From the NCBI RefSeq assembly GCF_027853965.1, contig NZ_JAQGLB010000009.1, forward strand, positions 246,266 to 310,265: a stretch of 64,000 nt of DNA, given 5' to 3'. The notes beneath the pieces are model-generated. The model did no database searches, was not told the DNA's origin, and was given only the letters and a program-made list of their open reading frames with translations. The DNA is from Saccharopolyspora indica. GTDB taxonomy: Bacteria; Actinomycetota; Actinomycetes; Mycobacteriales; Pseudonocardiaceae. Shown piece after piece: positions 34,620 through 42,837 of this stretch. Each line of letters begins with the position of its first letter. Position 1 is the stretch's first letter. The translations under genes and the position numbers were made by a program.

Positions 34620-34859
34620 ATGTCGTACCGAGCTCATCCCTTCCACTGGGTGCCGGGCGCTGGTCAGCGGCACGCGAGTACCGATGCTCGTCCGGTCGGC
34701 ACTCTGGTTTACCCAGCTGGCACTGAGGTCTCGACCTTGTGCGAGGAGTCCGTTCAGGCCGATTCGAGCGAGATCGCCTGGTTGTGGCCGACCTGTTCTG
34801 CGTGCAACCGGGCTGCTCACAAGCTCGCCGGTCTTCCCCCGGTGGGCGGTGCGCGATGA
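34620..34859 (+). CDS. Small zinc-finger (zf-HC3 type) protein
   Basis: A 79-residue protein with HPFHWVPGAGQRHA near the start and CEESV...CSAC...H in the second half, the His/Cys spacing of the actinomycete zf-HC3 family found beside XRE/DUF397 modules. GGGAGG precedes the ATG at 34620; an open stretch upstream crosses the operator. The stop overlaps the next gene (ATGA). Confidence 0.7.
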   Translation: MSYRAHPFHWVPGAGQRHASTDARPVGTLVYPAGTEVSTLCEESVQADSSEIAWLWPTCSACNRAAHKLAGLPPVGGAR

Positions 34860-35179
34860 TTTCAGCTGGAATGGTGCTCGTCGTTGCCGGGTTCGGGTTC
34901 GCGATGTGGTGGGTGGCCCGGCACTTCATCGAGTACGGCAAGCACGCCGGTTCCGGCGAAGGTGCGCTGACCGTGTCGCACCTGCTGGCTCAAGCTGCCC
35001 GTGAAGCCGAAACCGCCGGTCGACATCGGTTGCGCGAGCCAGGACCTCCGGGTCGCGGGTTGGACGGTGCGGAGACCGATCAGCTGCCTCGTGTCGAGAT
35101 GAGTCCGCCCGCGTTCGGCTCGTCGTCGCGGGATCCGTTGATGATGCAGCGGATTCTGACCGCTTTGCACCAGATCTGA
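34856..35179 (+). CDS. Single-helix membrane protein of unknown function
   Basis: A 107-residue protein with one N-terminal helix (MISAGMVLVVAGFGFAMWWV) and a hydrophilic cytoplasmic tail with HLLAQAAREAETAGRHRL. Coupled by ATGA to the zinc-finger gene, so it belongs to the same module. No known domain. Confidence 0.65.
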   Translation: MISAGMVLVVAGFGFAMWWVARHFIEYGKHAGSGEGALTVSHLLAQAAREAETAGRHRLREPGPPGRGLDGAETDQLPRVEMSPPAFGSSSRDPLMMQRILTALHQI

Positions 35180-35232
35180 AGGCCTGGTGGGGAGATCTGC
35201 GGCTTCCCCTCCCTGGCCGCGCTCCTCACCAC

Positions 35233-35325
35233 GTGCCCGCCGCCGGGTTCCCACGGCGGTCGGGCACCCCGGATGGCCGGGTGGTGCGTCGCTCGTCGAC
35301 GTCCCCGACACCGCCCGGCCATCCG
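35233..35325. terminator. Two hairpins between convergent genes
   Basis: Hairpin one: GTGCCCG.CGCCG at 35233-35245 with complement 35255-35267. Hairpin two: a 17-bp arm at 35270-35286 with complement 35309-35325 (one mismatch). Together they separate the zf-HC3 module from the convergent ceramidase gene and can terminate both. Confidence 0.7.
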
Positions 35326-35338
35326 CTTCTAACGCAGG

Positions 35339-37342
35339 TCAACCGACCACGAAGGTTCTGGTGGTTCCGGTGAGGGGGCTGATCTCGCCGTTCCAGCCGT
35401 TCTTCCAGTTGCCGTGGTGGACGATCCGGTAGCGGCCCGCCGGGGTGTTCGGCGGGATGTCCCAGGTGATCCTGGCCGTCGAGGTCGCTCCGAGCGAGCG
35501 GGTCCAGTGGTACTTCGTCGACCAGTGGCGGTCGTCGGCCACCGGCCGCCACTCGCCGCCCACCTGGCGCTGGACCTCGGCGAAGGTGCCGCCGGTGCGG
35601 AGGTCGTTCTTCGGGTGGCCGGTCACGAACTCCGCGGTCACCTGCTCGGCGCGGCGGTAGCGGTTGGCCGGTTCGGTGAGCACGTCGCCGAATTCGCGGC
35701 CCGGTGGCTTGTCGTCGAAGACCACGCCCGGCTGGAAGTTGATCAGCTTGCCGCGCAGGTCGCGCGGGGTCGGGCCGGGCGGCACGGCGGTGCCGGAGCG
35801 CATCGCCGCGGCCAGTCGGGCGAATTCCTGCTGGTAGGCGGGAAGCGTGTAGCGGCCGAACAGCGTCGAAGCGCCTTCGTACTGCTGCGCGTCGTACTCC
35901 TCCGGCGTGGTCACGTACTGGCTGTAGGCGTTGGCGTAGCCCTGCACCAGCACGTTCTCCAGCGGCACGCCCAGCTCGTCGGCGACCGCCTGGCGCAGCC
36001 GCAGCCCGGCCACGATGGTGCACTCGGCGGGCACCGCCACCAGGTGCAGCTGGCCGATGCGGATCAGCTGGAGCGGCAGGACTTCCGGGCACCACGGGTA
36101 GGGCTTCATCGCGCCGAAGGGCACCGCGATCGGTTTGGGCGCCTGCGCGTCGGCCAGCCCGGCGGGGATCGGTGCGTCCGCGCCGCCGAGCCAGTCGAGG
36201 AACGGGTTGCGGATGCCTTCCGGGATCGGCAGGCCGGGGCCGTCCTCCCGGCTCCCGGCGAGCATGGACACGCCGATCGCCGCCGTGCAGGTGGAGTGCT
36301 GCTCGCCGTCCGGGGTGAAGCGACCGTCCACGGTGACCTTCGACAGGTCGACGAAGCACATCCGGTGGTCCACCGCGCCGGTGATCTGCTCCTGGGACGC
36401 GTCGAAAGCGCGCTTGGCGGCGCGGAACTGGCGGTCGCCGATGATCCGGGTGTTCTCGAACTCGTCCTCGGTGGGGCCGGAGCCGGGCGAGAGGTTCAGG
36501 TTCGGCGACATGTCGCCGGCGTTGGTCTGCGCGAAGCAGGCCACGAAGTCCGCGTCGAGCTGCTCCCAGGCGAACGCGGCGTAGCCCTTGTTGTCCGAGC
36601 TGATCAGCCGGTTCGTGTTGGTCATCGAGGTGCCGTGGGTGGCGAACCAGGTGATCGCGCCGACGTCCCGGCTGCCCTGCGCGAAGCGCAGCACGGTCAC
36701 CGCCGGGTCGATGCCCAGCGGGAAGTGGTCCTTGTCCGGCTGGGGATTGAGGTCGAAGGCGCTGCGGGACCGGTTCGCGCTGGCGTCGGTCAGCAGGGCT
36801 CGTCCCAGGTGCGCGGTGCCGGGCTTGAGGTCGGCGTGCGCTCGGGAGATCGCCTCGGTGATGCCGTCGACGACGGCGTTGTAGGTCTGCTCCTGGAAAC
36901 CGAGGATGGCGAGGTCGTAGGCGGCGTAGTGCGAGTCGCCGCCGCACGCCGCGTGCGTGTGCGTGGCGTTGAGCAGCACGTTCTGCTCGGTGTAGAGGTC
37001 GCCGTGGGTTTCCCGGAGCTTGCGCAGCACTCCTTGGTGCACCGACTGGAACACCGCGCCGAGCTCGGCGGTCACGAACGCGATGCGCTTGTCGCCGTCG
37101 GCCACGACGAACGCGCGCGCGAGGGTGCGCAGGTGGATGCCCGCGGTCTGCTGCTGGGGCATCGAGTAGCCCATCATGCCGTTTTCGGCGGCCGGGCCGG
37201 TGACGTCGGCCATGCCTCGGCCCACCAGGTAGTCCCCGGTCTCGCGGACGGTTTCGGCTGCGGCGCTGGTGCCGCCGAGCGTCGAAGCGACCAGCGGTGC
37301 CGCCGCCGCGGCCGCCAGCACCTGCCTCCTGGCAACGGGCAT
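35339..37342 (-). CDS. Secreted neutral ceramidase
   Basis: A 667-residue neutral/alkaline ceramidase, which hydrolyses ceramide to sphingosine and fatty acid. Conserved pieces are MADVTGPAAENGMMGYS, LNATHTHAACGG (zinc ligands), the nucleophile-region NRSRSAFDLNP, ATHGTSMTNTNRLISSDNKG and GDMSPNLNL. The N-terminus MPVARRQVLAAAAAAP is a twin-arginine-type signal with cleavage near SAAAET. The family is known from Pseudomonas and mycobacteria; the substrate in this organism may be host, fungal or environmental sphingolipid. Monocistronic with a clear terminator. Confidence 0.92.
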   Translation of the reverse strand: MPVARRQVLAAAAAAPLVASTLGGTSAAAETVRETGDYLVGRGMADVTGPAAENGMMGYSMPQQQTAGIHLRTLARAFVVADGDKRIAFVTAELGAVFQSVHQGVLRKLRETHGDLYTEQNVLLNATHTHAACGGDSHYAAYDLAILGFQEQTYNAVVDGITEAISRAHADLKPGTAHLGRALLTDASANRSRSAFDLNPQPDKDHFPLGIDPAVTVLRFAQGSRDVGAITWFATHGTSMTNTNRLISSDNKGYAAFAWEQLDADFVACFAQTNAGDMSPNLNLSPGSGPTEDEFENTRIIGDRQFRAAKRAFDASQEQITGAVDHRMCFVDLSKVTVDGRFTPDGEQHSTCTAAIGVSMLAGSREDGPGLPIPEGIRNPFLDWLGGADAPIPAGLADAQAPKPIAVPFGAMKPYPWCPEVLPLQLIRIGQLHLVAVPAECTIVAGLRLRQAVADELGVPLENVLVQGYANAYSQYVTTPEEYDAQQYEGASTLFGRYTLPAYQQEFARLAAAMRSGTAVPPGPTPRDLRGKLINFQPGVVFDDKPPGREFGDVLTEPANRYRRAEQVTAEFVTGHPKNDLRTGGTFAEVQRQVGGEWRPVADDRHWSTKYHWTRSLGATSTARITWDIPPNTPAGRYRIVHHGNWKNGWNGEISPLTGTTRTFVVG

Positions 37343-37429
37343 GGGCCTGCACTCCTCGATGAATGCGAACCAATTTCACGTTCTTGGGTGACAGGAGGCT
37401 ACGTGATTCAGTTCACCCTGCCAAGGGGA

Positions 37430-37972
37430 TCAGCGCGCCGGTTTCGGCGTCCACACGGTGGCCTCGCCCCGGAACGTCGGCTGGTGGTCCGGCGGATCGA
37501 CGTCGTCGATGCGGGCGCGGACGACCCGGCCGCGATCGGTCACCACGCACACCGCGGTGCCCGGTTGCAGGACGTCGAGGATGTCCGCTCCGGTCTCCTC
37601 GCGCAGCACGTCCGGCACCCCGGGAACCGTCGCGGCCCGGTGGCACTCGGCCGGGGTGAGGAACGCACCGGCTCGCACGATCGACATGGCGCTGCCCTGG
37701 TAGTCGCTGAACCAGTCCTCAAAGCAGTGCTCCCCGCTGTAGGCGAGGTCCGGCTCGCCCGGCGCGCTCTCGGGGCGAGTCCCGGTGTCGTCCCAGTCGA
37801 TCTCGTGCATCTCACAGCTCAGAGAATTCACGCCCCAGGGCACGACTTCCGGCGGGAAGTAGGCGGCGGCGGGCGCGCGTAGCTGTGGAGGGGTGGTGTC
37901 CTCGGGTTCGCTGGAGCATCCGGCGACGAAAGCGGCTGCGAGCAGGAAAGCCGCCCTCCGACGTTGCGGCAT
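37430..37972 (-). CDS. Putative lipoprotein, paralogue of the upstream gene
   Basis: A 180-residue protein with a lipobox (LLAAAFVAGCSSEPED). The mature part has CEMHEIDWDDTGTRPESAPG and AVCVVTDRGRVVRARIDDV, which match equivalent parts of the 206-residue protein encoded upstream, so the two are diverged duplicates. The start overlaps the upstream stop by one base. Extracytoplasmic; function unknown. Confidence 0.72.
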   Translation of the reverse strand: MPQRRRAAFLLAAAFVAGCSSEPEDTTPPQLRAPAAAYFPPEVVPWGVNSLSCEMHEIDWDDTGTRPESAPGEPDLAYSGEHCFEDWFSDYQGSAMSIVRAGAFLTPAECHRAATVPGVPDVLREETGADILDVLQPGTAVCVVTDRGRVVRARIDDVDPPDHQPTFRGEATVWTPKPAR

Positions 37973-38592
37973 CACTCCAGGATCCAGATCTTGGCTCTGC
38001 CGCGCAGGGAGGGTGAACGGGGGCTGTCCGGTGTGACGTTCTCGATCTCTGCGCGCACGACGCGCTTCTGATCGGTGACTATGCAGATGGCGGCGCCGGG
38101 GACGAGGCCCAGTTCGTTCACCTCGTCGCTGTCGACCCAGATGGGCAGCGTGCCGGCCATCGCCGCGCTGCGGCAGGACATGGCGTCCAAGGCGGTTCCG
38201 GGCGGGACCAAGCCGCCGTGCGTGGCGTGGAACGATGCATTCGAACAATCGCTGCGCCCGTAGGAGAAATCGGCTTCGCCGGGGTCGGCAGCGGGGGAGC
38301 TGCCGAGGTCATCCCAGTTGATCTCGTTCACGTTTCCGCACGCAGTGTCGGTCACGCTCCACGCGACCTCCTCCGGTTCGCCGAACCGGAACTGCGCGAC
38401 AGGGGTGGCGGATGCCGAGGGCTGCGCGGACATCCCGGGTTCCTCGGTGGGCGGTGCGGCCGGGCTGGTCGTGGCGGCATCAGTGCTGCCGGTGAACCAG
38501 TCCAGCACGCTGAGGCTGTCGGCCAGGAACCCGATGAAGCCGGCGAATCCGACGGCCACGGCGACGAACGTGAACTTGCCTTTGCCGTGCAT
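37972..38592 (-). CDS. Membrane-anchored hypothetical protein
   Basis: A 206-residue protein with an N-terminal helix (FTFVAVAVGFAGFIGFLADS), a Thr/Ser/Pro/Glu-rich linker and an outer domain with GNVNEINWDDLGSSPAADPG and AICIVTDQKRVVRAEIENVT. It shares these blocks with the downstream lipoprotein. The cysteines (ACG, DCS, SCRS, CIV) may form disulphides. It heads a two-gene operon. No family recognised. Confidence 0.72.
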   Translation of the reverse strand: MHGKGKFTFVAVAVGFAGFIGFLADSLSVLDWFTGSTDAATTSPAAPPTEEPGMSAQPSASATPVAQFRFGEPEEVAWSVTDTACGNVNEINWDDLGSSPAADPGEADFSYGRSDCSNASFHATHGGLVPPGTALDAMSCRSAAMAGTLPIWVDSDEVNELGLVPGAAICIVTDQKRVVRAEIENVTPDSPRSPSLRGRAKIWILE

Positions 38593-38675
38593 CCGACTCC
38601 TGCGTTCCCGTGCGGTGATCGATCGTGCGCATTATGTCACCACTTGCGCACCGGCAGGATCGGTTTTCGGTGCGA

Positions 38676-39527
38676 TCAGGGCTTCCGGCCGATGCCGCCG
38701 ATGTGCATGCTGTGCGCCGGGCTGTCCGGTTCCGGCATGTCCGGACCCGCGCGCCACTGGTTGTGCGGCACCAGGCCCGGTTCGACCAGGTCGAGGCCGT
38801 CGAAGTAGCGGATCTGCTCGTCCCAGCCGCGGAAGCAGCGGCTGCCCATGCCGCTCTCGGCGAACACGCGGGACAGCTCCATGGCGCGCGGCTCGCCGTT
38901 GTCGCAGGTGTTGGAGACCATCAGGAAACCGCCGGAGGGCAGCCGGTCGCGGATGCCCGCGGCCACGCCCTCGGGGTCCTCCTCGTCCTCCAGGTGCATC
39001 AGGATGCCGCCCAGCAGCACGGCGAACGGCTCGGACTGGTCGATCAGCCGCGCGGTCTCCGGGTGCTCGAAGATCGCATCCGGTTCGCGCAGGTCCGCGT
39101 TGAGGAAGGCGGTCCGGTCGTTGGAGGCGAGCAGGGCGCGTCCGTGGGCGAGCACGATCGGGTCGTTGTCCACGTAGACCACGCGCGTCTCGTGGGCGAT
39201 CTCCTGCGCGATCTCGTGCACGTTGCCCGCGGTCGGCAGCCCGGAGCCGATGTCCACGATCTGCCGGATGCCCGCTTCGCCGACCAGGAAGCGCACCGCC
39301 TGCCGCAGGAAGTGCCGGTTCGCCTTGGCCAGCAGCATGGCCTCCGGCACCACTTCCATCATCGCCGCGGCCGCGGCCCGGTCCACCGCGAAGTTGTCCT
39401 TGCCGCCGAGGGAGTAGTCGTAGATGCGGGCGATCGAGACCTTCTCGGTGTTGATCTCCGCGGGTACGTGCTCGATTCCGGATTCGGATCCGATGAGTCG
39501 TTCCAGCGGTCCCGGTGCTTCCGCCAT
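38676..39527 (-). CDS. DUF574 S-adenosyl methyltransferase family protein
   Basis: A 283-residue protein of the actinomycete DUF574 (PF04672) family: NTEKVSIARIYDYSLGGKDN, then MLLAKANRHFLRQAVRFLVG, QIVDIGSGLPTAGNVHEIAQ and VVYVDNDPIVLAHGRALL. Large paralogous families of this SAM-binding fold occur in actinomycetes; substrates are unknown. GAGGGG precedes the ATG. Soluble. Confidence 0.9.
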   Translation of the reverse strand: MAEAPGPLERLIGSESGIEHVPAEINTEKVSIARIYDYSLGGKDNFAVDRAAAAAMMEVVPEAMLLAKANRHFLRQAVRFLVGEAGIRQIVDIGSGLPTAGNVHEIAQEIAHETRVVYVDNDPIVLAHGRALLASNDRTAFLNADLREPDAIFEHPETARLIDQSEPFAVLLGGILMHLEDEEDPEGVAAGIRDRLPSGGFLMVSNTCDNGEPRAMELSRVFAESGMGSRCFRGWDEQIRYFDGLDLVEPGLVPHNQWRAGPDMPEPDSPAHSMHIGGIGRKP

Positions 39528-39658
39528 CGTTGTCGTCCCCTCGTGCGAAGGCCGGAGATCGACTCAAGGTACAACATCAACTCGACGACGTTTCGCGTTT
39601 GCCGGGAATTGTCGAGAACGACTTTCGCTGGAATATTCCAGCGTTCTCGGAAATGGTG

Positions 39659-40708
39659 TCAATACCCGACCGGCATCGCGATCACGGCCCGGAGCCGCCG
39701 CGACCACTCCCGCGCGGCGCCGGCAGCGGCGATCCGGTCGCGGTCGGATTCGGTGGGCACCAGGAAGATCTCGCCGGTCAGCACGGTGCTGCCGGGCCGC
39801 GCCAGCTGGTCGAGGAGCCGGTCCACGTCGGGGACGACGCGGACGAACGACCCGCGCACGGCGGCGATCTTCCGCGCCCGGTCCGCCATCCGCCCGATGG
39901 TGCTGCGATTCCGCCATTCCGCGAGATCCGCGCCGTACCGCGCGGCCTGCTCGGCGCCGTCAGGGGTGGAGATCACCGGGAAGGTGTCCGGGCGGTCGTC
40001 CCGGGGCGCGGCGACGATCACGAGCTCGCCGCTGGTGATGCGCTCGGCGAAGGTGTCGATGCCCAGCATCGCGGCCCGGCCCGCGTAGCGCGAGGTCGTC
40101 GCGTCGACGACTTCCTCGTCGTGGACCGCGGCCCGCCACCGCAGGTGGCCGGGGCAGCGGCCGGTGCCGCGCAACCGCCTGCGCCAGCACTGGCCGCCGC
40201 GCCCGCAGTCCTCCCAGCTCGGGTGCACGACGCCGGCGACGAAGACCTCGATCTCGGCGATGTCGCGGCGCTGGTTCCGCGCGGGCCGGAGGAGCCGCAC
40301 GCACGGCACCTGCGCCGCTCCCCGGACCTGGACCTGGATGGTGAACCGGGTGCCGTCCGGGCACTGGAACCGCAGGCCCGAGCTGCGGCGCTCGTTGCCC
40401 GCCTTGTTGAAGGCCCGGGCCGTGCGGGCCCGCAGCATCTTCCGCACCTGCCGGTCCGACGGCTCCGGCGGAACGGGCCGGGAGCAGGTGCGCCCGGCGC
40501 GGTGCGTCCAGTGGAAGCCGCTGCCGGACCCGGGATTGCGCCTCAGGTAGACGGGATGGCGTTCGATGCAGCGCGCGTAGCGCCGGTGCGGGTTCGTGCG
40601 GTGCGCGTAGAAGCGCTCCCGCTGGAACTTCCCGGGATGTCCCAGGTCCGGTCGGTGCGCGTCCAGCTCGTGTTCGTGCTCGTCGTCGGAGAACGCGATC
40701 AGAGTCAC
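39659..40708 (-). CDS. Hypothetical Cys/His-rich protein
   Basis: A 349-residue protein starting at GTG 40708 (GGGGAG at 5 nt). The N-terminal third is rich in His and Arg (DDEHEHELDAH, HRTNPHRRYARC), with Cys at several spots (RTCSRPVP, FQCPDGTRF, DCGRGGQCWRRR, RCPGH), suggesting a zinc-binding or restriction-like fold. The C-terminal part contains a Glu/Asp-bearing ITSGELVIVAAPRDDR and VVPDVDRLLDQLARPG. No domain recognised. A longer in-frame start at 40894 is possible. Flanked by unrelated genes. Confidence 0.55.
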   Translation of the reverse strand: MTLIAFSDDEHEHELDAHRPDLGHPGKFQRERFYAHRTNPHRRYARCIERHPVYLRRNPGSGSGFHWTHRAGRTCSRPVPPEPSDRQVRKMLRARTARAFNKAGNERRSSGLRFQCPDGTRFTIQVQVRGAAQVPCVRLLRPARNQRRDIAEIEVFVAGVVHPSWEDCGRGGQCWRRRLRGTGRCPGHLRWRAAVHDEEVVDATTSRYAGRAAMLGIDTFAERITSGELVIVAAPRDDRPDTFPVISTPDGAEQAARYGADLAEWRNRSTIGRMADRARKIAAVRGSFVRVVPDVDRLLDQLARPGSTVLTGEIFLVPTESDRDRIAAAGAAREWSRRLRAVIAMPVGY

Positions 40709-40932
40709 GGCTGCTCCCCAGCATCCCGGTTTCCGGCCCGCACCCACCATGGTGCCGTCCGCGCGGAAACCCCTGCCGCGCCGCGGATCGCGCCGGGTGA
40801 TCAGCACTTCGGCACCCGGGGCGCGGCGTCGGCCGGACGGGGCGAGCAGCGCGGTGGTGATGGCGGATCGTCGTGGTCCGGACGTCGCGGGCATCGCCCG
40901 ACCGAACCAGCGCTGCGCTGCCCGGGCGGTTT

Positions 40933-41955
40933 CTAGATCTTCCCGGGCAGCCCGAAGAGCGCGAAGTGCTCGGCGCCGATGAACGCGGTGATCTCCCGGA
41001 TCAGCCCGTCGTGCAGCGTCAGCACGTTGATCGCCCACGGGTGGTGCGCGGTCTCGCCGTCGCGGCGCAGGTAGCAGGCCACCGCGGGCTGGCCGTTGGC
41101 GCTGATCGGCAGGTGCCGCCAGGCCCCGCACGAGGTCAGCGGCACCTGGACGGCGAAGTCCAGCACCGCCTCGACGCCGCGGTACCAGTGCGGCAGCGGC
41201 GGCATCGACCACGTGACGTCGACGGTGAGCAGCGAGAGCAGCAGATCGGCGTCGCCGCGTTCCAGCGCGGTGGCGAATCCGGTGACGACCTCCTGGATCC
41301 GCCCGTCGTCGAGCCGGCTCAGCGCCTGCTGCTGGGAGCGGGACGGCACCTTCTCGGCCACGATCCGGCGGGCGCGCTGCAGCGCGCTGTTCACCGACGC
41401 GGTCGAGGTGTCCATCACCTCGGCGATCTCGGCGGCGGAGAAGCCCAGCACCTCGAACAGCAGCAATGCCGCCCGCTGGTTGCCGGGCAAGTGCTGCATC
41501 GCGGCGACGAAGGCGATCTCGACGGCCTCGCGCTGCTCGTAGTGCGCCTCCGGCGCGGCCCGGCCGCTGCTGAGCCCGGCGTCGGCGTAAGGCCCCAGCC
41601 ACGCGACATCGGTGCGCGGAGCGGCGTCGACGACGGCGTGCTCGCTCGACGGCCCGAGGTCGACGGGCAAGGCCCGCTTGCCGCGGCTCTCGATGGTGTC
41701 CAGGCAGGTGCGGGTGGCGATGGTGTGCAGCCAGGTGCGGACGGAGCTGCGGCCTTCGAACCGCGCCAGCCCGCGCCACGCCCGAACGAGCGCGTCCTGC
41801 AGCGCGTCGTCGGCGTCGTAGGAGGAACCGAGCATGCGGTAGCAGTGCGCGTGCAGCTCCCGGCGCAGCGGTGCCACGAGCCGGTCGAACGCCGCGTCGT
41901 CCCCTGCGCGCGCCAGGGCCAGGTCGTCGACCGCGCTGGAAGAAATCTCGCTCAC
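40933..41955 (-). CDS. ECF sigma factor with C-terminal SnoaL-like domain
   Basis: A 340-residue sigma factor: sigma-2 (LHAHCYRMLGSSYDADDALQ, RTWLHTIATRTCLDTIES), sigma-4 (LPGNQRAALLLFEVLGFSAA, SVNSALQRARRIV) and a NTF2/SnoaL-like extension (DVTWSMPPLPHWYRGVEAVL; ITAFIGAEHFALFGLP), the layout of the TIGR02960/SigG-like group, probably self-regulated by the fused domain. GTG start at 41955; the -10-like CAGAAT and the following bases match the ECF41 gene start. Divergent from the alpha/beta hydrolase gene, which may be a target. Confidence 0.85.
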   Translation of the reverse strand: MSEISSSAVDDLALARAGDDAAFDRLVAPLRRELHAHCYRMLGSSYDADDALQDALVRAWRGLARFEGRSSVRTWLHTIATRTCLDTIESRGKRALPVDLGPSSEHAVVDAAPRTDVAWLGPYADAGLSSGRAAPEAHYEQREAVEIAFVAAMQHLPGNQRAALLLFEVLGFSAAEIAEVMDTSTASVNSALQRARRIVAEKVPSRSQQQALSRLDDGRIQEVVTGFATALERGDADLLLSLLTVDVTWSMPPLPHWYRGVEAVLDFAVQVPLTSCGAWRHLPISANGQPAVACYLRRDGETAHHPWAINVLTLHDGLIREITAFIGAEHFALFGLPGKI

Positions 41956-41962
41956 GGCGATG

Positions 41963-41968
41963 ATTCTG
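41963..41968 (-). promoter_or_regulatory. Putative -10 element of the second ECF gene
   Basis: CAGAAT then CATCGCC then GTG on the minus strand, almost identical to the ECF41 gene start at 16930. Confidence 0.4.
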
Positions 41969-42018
41969 CCTCCGCGGCTCCGGTCAGAACCGGTGAACCG
42001 CTTTCCAGGAGGACCACC

Positions 42019-42837
42019 ATGACGAACGCACCCACCACCGGTCTGCTCCGGGTGCCCGACGGCCAGCTGCACTTCGAGGTGCGCGGCAGCGGGCCGCTCG
42101 TGGTGCTGGCCGGAGCTCCGATGGACGCCCGCTCGTTCGAGCCGCTGGCCGATTTGCTGGCCGCCGACCACGCGGTGCTCACCACCGACCCGCGCGGCAT
42201 CAACCGCAGCCCGCTGGACGACCCCGAGCAGGACTCGACGCCGGAGCTGCGCGCCGACGACCTGGCCCGGCTCATCACGCACGTCGACGCCGGGCCTGCG
42301 GTGGTCCTCGGCTCCAGCGGGGGAGCGGTCAGCGCCCTCGCCCTGGCGCAGTCGCGGCCCGAGCTGATCAGCACGGTCGTGGCCCACGAGCCGCCGCTGT
42401 GCGAGCTGCTGCCGGACCGCGAGCAGTTGCGCGAGGGCACCGAGGACATCATCGCCACCCACCTCTCCGGCGACCACCTGGGCGGATGGCGGAAGTTCCT
42501 GGCGATGGCCAACATCGACCTGCCGCCGGAGGCGGTCGGGGAGATCTTCGGCGGCGAGCGCGACGCGCAGCAGATCGCCGACGACCACTACCAGCACGCG
42601 CACATGCTCCGCGGCACCTCGCACTGGACGCCCGATCTCGAAGCCCTGCGCGCGGTGGCGGACCGGATCGTGGTCGGCATCGGCGAGGAGTCGGGCGGGC
42701 AGCTGTGCGAGCGCACCTCGAAGGCGCTGGCCGCGGAGCTGGGCATCGACCCGGTGCTGTTCCCCGGCGATCACATCGGTTTCGCCGGTGCTCCGGCCGC
42801 CTTCGAAGCCCGGCTCCGCGAGGTGCTGCCGGGCTAG
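42019..42837 (+). CDS. Alpha/beta hydrolase
   Basis: A 272-residue alpha/beta hydrolase. The nucleophile elbow GSSGGA (Ser near residue 98), the oxyanion region LAGAPMDARSFEPLADLLAA and the catalytic His in FPGDHIGFAG are visible. The substrate cannot be inferred. AGGAGG precedes the ATG by 7 nt. Divergent from the ECF sigma factor gene with a 63-bp intergenic region, a common arrangement for a regulator and its target. Cytoplasmic. Confidence 0.85.
   Translation: MTNAPTTGLLRVPDGQLHFEVRGSGPLVVLAGAPMDARSFEPLADLLAADHAVLTTDPRGINRSPLDDPEQDSTPELRADDLARLITHVDAGPAVVLGSSGGAVSALALAQSRPELISTVVAHEPPLCELLPDREQLREGTEDIIATHLSGDHLGGWRKFLAMANIDLPPEAVGEIFGGERDAQQIADDHYQHAHMLRGTSHWTPDLEALRAVADRIVVGIGEESGGQLCERTSKALAAELGIDPVLFPGDHIGFAGAPAAFEARLREVLPG

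Noticed and set aside
35414..37882. An 822-codon plus-strand open frame over the ceramidase
   Set aside because: Antisense to a gene with intact ceramidase motifs; no domain in the frame.
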